Source: a virus. From it: a stretch of DNA of 24,075 nucleotides. Made by a program: the position numbers and the translations under genes. Shown here in pieces: positions 22,195-24,075 of the stretch (the stretch's first letter is position 1; every line of letters starts with the position of its first letter). A model generated the notes under the pieces. It was not told where the DNA came from. It did not search any database and was given only the letters and a program-made list of their open reading frames with translations. Location: IMG/VR virus record IMGVR_UViG_3300010148_000119, positions 1-24,075 of that record. One strand, given 5' to 3'.

Positions 22195-22307
22195 AAGAAA
22201 AAAGGGTGTGATTGGTATCTCTCATACGCTATTTAGATGCTTATTTCAACATCCACCGTGATACCTGATAGTTTATAATGCGTATCCCTTAAAGTTTACA
22301 CACCCTT
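22195..22307 (-). ncRNA. Candidate structured RNA ending in a terminator stem
   Basis: Minus strand: a 9-bp stem AAGGGUGUG/CACACCCUU (22299-22307 with 22202-22210) followed by a U-run, enclosing 88 nt. The interior has complementary segments at 22280-22286, 22260-22265, 22223-22229 and 22214-22219. These can pair as two adjacent hairpins or as a pseudoknot, plus a GAUG/CAUC hairpin (22236-22253). A plain terminator would not need so large a loop. Confidence 0.55.
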
Positions 22308-22314
22308 AATAAGA

Positions 22315-22384
22315 TGCAAGCAGTGTCATACTTTTTCTGAGAAGTGACTATTAAACTCTTCTTATTGAATGACAGCTGCTTGCA
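22315..22384. ncRNA. Long stem-loop after the 67-aa membrane gene
   Basis: A 9-bp stem TGCAAGCAG/CTGCTTGCA (22315-22323 with 22376-22384) continues as a 6-bp stem TGTCAT/ATGACA after a single bulged base. The total is 15 bp, around a loop with a further GAAG/CTTC hairpin. A T-run follows on the plus strand, but it coincides with the stop codon of the minus-strand gene, so orientation is unclear. It could be a convergent or bidirectional 3' end. Confidence 0.5.
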
Positions 22385-22389
22385 ATTTT

Positions 22390-22593
22390 TTAATCTTTCT
22401 TTAAGTGTTCATTAAGATCTATTTTTCTGTCTATTGCTCTAATAGTTCTTTCTATATCTAGTAAGTCATTGGTTATACGATGTTGTCTTTCACAAAGATC
22501 TTCCCAATGGTACTCTTGATCCCATCTTATAGTGACAAGAAGAATAAGATTTATTAGTACTAAACCAATTATTATTAATATTGCTGTAATCAT
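22390..22593 (-). CDS. Small membrane protein with coiled coil, 67 aa
   Basis: An N-terminal transmembrane helix (MITAILIIIGLVLINLILLV, residues 1-20) is followed by a charged helical tail rich in Arg and Glu with heptad-like spacing (residues about 30-63). It overlaps the 64-aa gene upstream by 4 nt. The layout resembles small phage membrane proteins such as spanin-like subunits, but there is no second partner or lysis gene nearby. Confidence 0.65.
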   Translation of the reverse strand: MITAILIIIGLVLINLILLVTIRWDQEYHWEDLCERQHRITNDLLDIERTIRAIDRKIDLNEHLKKD

Positions 22594-22784
22594 TTCTTTT
22601 CTTTTTTAAAATAAATTATTTCATCATCTTCTTGAAGTAAATAAACTCCATTTTCTAAAAGTTTTACAGATATTTTTTTAGCAAACTTTTCAAGTTCTCT
22701 TATATATCTCAATACACTTATTGGAACTGCATCATAATCTTCTTCTGCATTTTTTTTCCAATACTCTAAATCTTTTCCTGCCAT
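22590..22784 (-). CDS. Small hypothetical protein, 64 aa
   Basis: Starts MAGKDLEYWKKNAEEDYDAVPISVLRYI, a pattern typical of small helical phage proteins of unknown role. It has a C-terminal KKEKK tail and no membrane segment. It is coupled to the membrane protein gene by a 4-nt overlap and preceded by the structured element and T-run at 22801-22899. Confidence 0.65.
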   Translation of the reverse strand: MAGKDLEYWKKNAEEDYDAVPISVLRYIRELEKFAKKISVKLLENGVYLLQEDDEIIYFKKEKK

Positions 22785-22800
22785 TTCTTTAATTTTTCTG

Positions 22801-22899
22801 TGATAAATAAAAAATACTTAGAGTGCTTATCCATATTATTATGGCTGACACTATTACAGAATAGTCAGTGGTATTGCGTGACTCATTGCTCTAAGTATT
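22801..22899 (-). ncRNA. Candidate structured RNA ending in a terminator stem
   Basis: Minus strand: a perfect 11-bp outer stem AAUACUUAGAG/CUCUAAGUAUU (22889-22899 with 22813-22823) followed by a long U-run, enclosing 65 nt. The interior holds CCAUA/UAUGG (22831-22844) and a bulged ACUAUU/AAUAGU hairpin extended by CUG/CAG (22845-22868). The U-tract makes it a terminator, and the folded interior makes a small stable RNA plausible. Confidence 0.6.
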
Positions 22900-23109
22900 A
22901 CAGGCTTTTGTGACCCTGCTCGCTGGTTATCTTTTAGTCCAGGCTTCATCGCACATTAATTGCTAACATTGTAAAGTCTTAATGCTGATACTACTCTACC
23001 AATCAAATGGTTTGTTGTTATGCAAATAAGCGAGCGACTTATTTACGTTTGTGTATTACTTGACTTTCTTTGGAAACCCAGGCGCAAGTATCTTCCTATA
23101 GGTTGTTTG
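22900..23109 (-). other. Non-coding stretch with further RNA structure
   Basis: No convincing ORF. A 9-bp hairpin (23022-23030 with 23038-23046, one G-U pair) has the 7-nt loop CGAGCGA. The sequence at 23029-23035 is also complementary to 22918-22924 (7 bp). This gives either a pseudoknot or an alternative long-range stem enclosing weak hairpins (ACCA/UGGU, CAUUAA/UUAAUG, CUGG/CCAG). I could not assign a known RNA family. Confidence 0.45.
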
Positions 23110-23193
23110 CTAAAGGTAGTAAAACTCCGGTAACACTGATTGCTTTACATTTATAGTCTGCAATACTGCGGGCGGTTTTATTCCCGTCTTCAT
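23110..23193 (-). CDS. Possible microprotein, 27 aa
   Basis: ORF MKTGIKPPAVLQTINVKQSV... begins one nt after the stop of the 38-aa membrane protein, as expected for a chained small gene. It is short, has no visible feature and lies in a region rich in RNA structure, so it may be chance. Confidence 0.25.
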   Translation of the reverse strand: MKTGIKPPAVLQTINVKQSVLPEFYYL

Positions 23194-23194
23194 T

Positions 23195-23311
23195 TTACCA
23201 CCAATGATACCATTGATTAAGAGCGACTATACCACCAAGGATAATATAGATGCATAGTGCTCTTAAACTAAATGGATCTAAACTGTTATCGTCTTTCATA
23301 GCGTTTTTCAT
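23195..23311 (-). CDS. Small membrane protein, 38 aa
   Basis: Short ORF MKNAMKDDNSLDPFSLRALC... with one hydrophobic helix (about 18-31, LCIYIILGGIVAL) and a C-terminus NQWYHWW rich in aromatics. It overlaps the 53-aa gene by 26 nt. Probably an inner-membrane peptide; function unknown. Confidence 0.5.
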   Translation of the reverse strand: MKNAMKDDNSLDPFSLRALCIYIILGGIVALNQWYHWW

Positions 23312-23447
23312 ATTTCGTTTCCATTGCTAAAACAATTAGCATGAGCATTCCGAAGATGCTACCAAGACAAATTAGTGGATATACGTTTAGTATACATCCA
23401 ATTACAAAAAGTAGTATGGCGAAAGCCACTGTGATAATATATTTCAT
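23286..23447 (-). CDS. Small two-helix membrane protein, 53 aa
   Basis: ORF from ATG at 23447 (MKYIITVAFAILLFVIGCIL...) with two hydrophobic helices at about 3-19 and 21-42, then a basic tail ETKYEKRYERR. Its ATG overlaps the TGA of the start-less ORF upstream (ATGA), the usual junction in this genome. It may be a holin-like or membrane-perturbing protein, but nothing specific is visible. Confidence 0.55.
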   Translation of the reverse strand: MKYIITVAFAILLFVIGCILNVYPLICLGSIFGMLMLIVLAMETKYEKRYERR

Positions 23448-23563
23448 TTGTTTAGAGATTCGCTTGTTCCTAAAGATATTAATAGTGCTATACTCAATAG
23501 AGAAGATAGACTAAGTAATAGAACAAGACAGTTAATAAAGTTTTTAGTTAGTGTTTTGCTGTT
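23444..23563 (-). other. Hydrophobic open frame without a normal start
   Basis: 39 codons between stops, containing KNFINCLVLLLSLSSLLSIA, a clear hydrophobic segment. It ends in TGA overlapping the next ATG. No ATG, GTG or TTG occurs near its 5' end; a serine codon AGC stands where an N-terminal Met would be expected. It could be a decayed gene or use a rare start. Confidence 0.35.
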
Positions 23564-23648
23564 TTAACTATATAATGTGTATAAAATCAGCCGAATGTTG
23601 TTTTTTAGATGTCTAAGATATAAGGGGGTGTTGTACTAGCATAGACAC
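23564..23648. other. Intergenic gap
   Basis: A/T-rich spacer between the terminator and the small membrane genes. No gene seen. It is the likely place for a promoter for the small membrane genes, but no clear -33/-7 pair was identified. Confidence 0.3.
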
Positions 23649-23709
23649 AAAAAAACCCACAATGTGATAAAATTTACCGTATATAGGGGACTATTTACCA
23701 TAAAGTGGG
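23649..23709 (-). terminator. Intrinsic terminator with long folded loop
   Basis: Minus strand: CCCAC/GUGGG (23705-23709 with 23656-23660), a symmetrical internal loop, then a GGUAAA/UUUAUC stem, closing a long loop and followed by UUUUUUU. It ends the 75-aa gene unit. Confidence 0.7.
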
Positions 23710-23770
23710 CTATTTTTCTGCAAACTAGAATTTTTAACTCACTGATTATCAGTATTTGAGTCTACTTTCT

Positions 23771-23998
23771 TCACGGGGTAGATAGTTTGTATGCTTTTGC
23801 GTATATTTTATCCGTATAACCGCAATATTTAGCAAAATTTTCTTCTACTAATACATTGTATTCTCTACCTATGCATTCCGAAGTGAAGTTAACTCCTCTT
23901 TCTATAGCCAGAAGTCTGAAGTCATAATACTGTTTAATTGATAAAGTTACAACTACAGTAGGATTAAAGGCTTTAATTGTTGGGGCTGGTTGTGCCAT
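23771..23998 (-). CDS. Small hypothetical protein, 75 aa
   Basis: Starts MAQPAPTIKAFNPTVVVTLSIKQYYDFRLLAIERG. TLSIKQYYDFRLLA (about 18-31) suggests a strand followed by a helix, as in small phage DNA-binding proteins, but this is only a pattern. The C-terminal part is basic and Tyr-rich. It is a single gene ended by the 23649-23709 terminator. Confidence 0.65.
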   Translation of the reverse strand: MAQPAPTIKAFNPTVVVTLSIKQYYDFRLLAIERGVNFTSECIGREYNVLVEENFAKYCGYTDKIYAKAYKLSTP

Positions 23999-24075
23999 AT
24001 TTATTTAATTTTTAGAAACTATTTTTTAAACTGATGATTGTTGCTTAGTCACAGGAACATCTTTACTCTGATGAT

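Noticed and set aside
22390-22593. Spanin subunit
   Set aside because: It has an N-terminal membrane helix and coiled coil, but no partner lipoprotein or other lysis gene is nearby.
22900-23195. Group I intron or homing element
   Set aside because: I looked for P/Q/R/S-type core segments and an interrupted gene on either side and found neither.
1-24075. CRISPR array or insertion sequence
   Set aside because: No regularly spaced direct repeats and no transposase gene or paired inverted repeats around a gene were seen.

Overview
This AT-rich window looks like the DNA-metabolism and accessory half of a lytic double-stranded DNA phage, most likely one infecting Bacteroidota. Nearly all genes lie on the minus strand, packed with 4-nt ATGA-type overlaps. 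Start codons are preceded by A/T-rich sequence rather than Shine-Dalgarno motifs. The Toprim primase has the 'SSLKD' variant that I associate with Bacteroidota phages. Host assignment is inference; no capsid, tail or terminase gene is present to confirm it.

Reading in the direction of transcription, from high to low coordinates: (1) 24.0-19.8 kb is a sparse region of small genes (tiny membrane proteins and unrecognised proteins) separated by intergenic segments with many strong, often multibranched RNA structures, and a tRNA-like gene at 19.86-19.93 kb. (2) 19.8-17.5 kb holds a candidate DNA-modification cassette: a small basic protein, an unknown protein, a double zinc-ribbon protein, a spore-photoproduct-lyase-like radical SAM enzyme and a Mom-like adenine-modification acyltransferase. 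(3) 17.5-12.7 kb holds microproteins, unknown phage proteins, an HNH nuclease, an SF2 helicase, a ClpS-like adaptor, a DnaA-domain-IV-like protein and a possible NinB-like protein. (4) At 12.4-12.7 kb a single plus-strand gene is wedged between two minus-strand genes and overlaps both. (5) 12.4-0 kb is the replication/recombination core: a UDG-fold protein with a degenerate active site, a DnaB-like helicase, a Sak4-like RecA-family ATPase, an SSB-like protein with an acidic tail, a Toprim primase, a VWA/metallopeptidase-like protein with its MoxR-type AAA+ ATPase, a RecB/RecE-like PD-(D/E)XK nuclease, a WGR-like protein, and the exonuclease domain of a family B DNA polymerase that runs off the left edge.

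The core genes form a plausible replisome (polymerase, primase, helicase, SSB) with a recombination pair (Sak4 plus RecB/RecE-like exonuclease). The Mom plus radical SAM cassette probably protects the genome by base modification, and the ClpS-like and MoxR/VWA proteins suggest manipulation of host proteolysis or protein assembly. Intrinsic terminators with clean stems and U-tracts follow several genes (1.57, 8.15, 16.8, 20.3, 20.4, 20.7, 22.2, 22.8 and 23.65 kb). Several of these have very large, internally folded loops. Together with the other branched elements, they are the most unusual part of the window.
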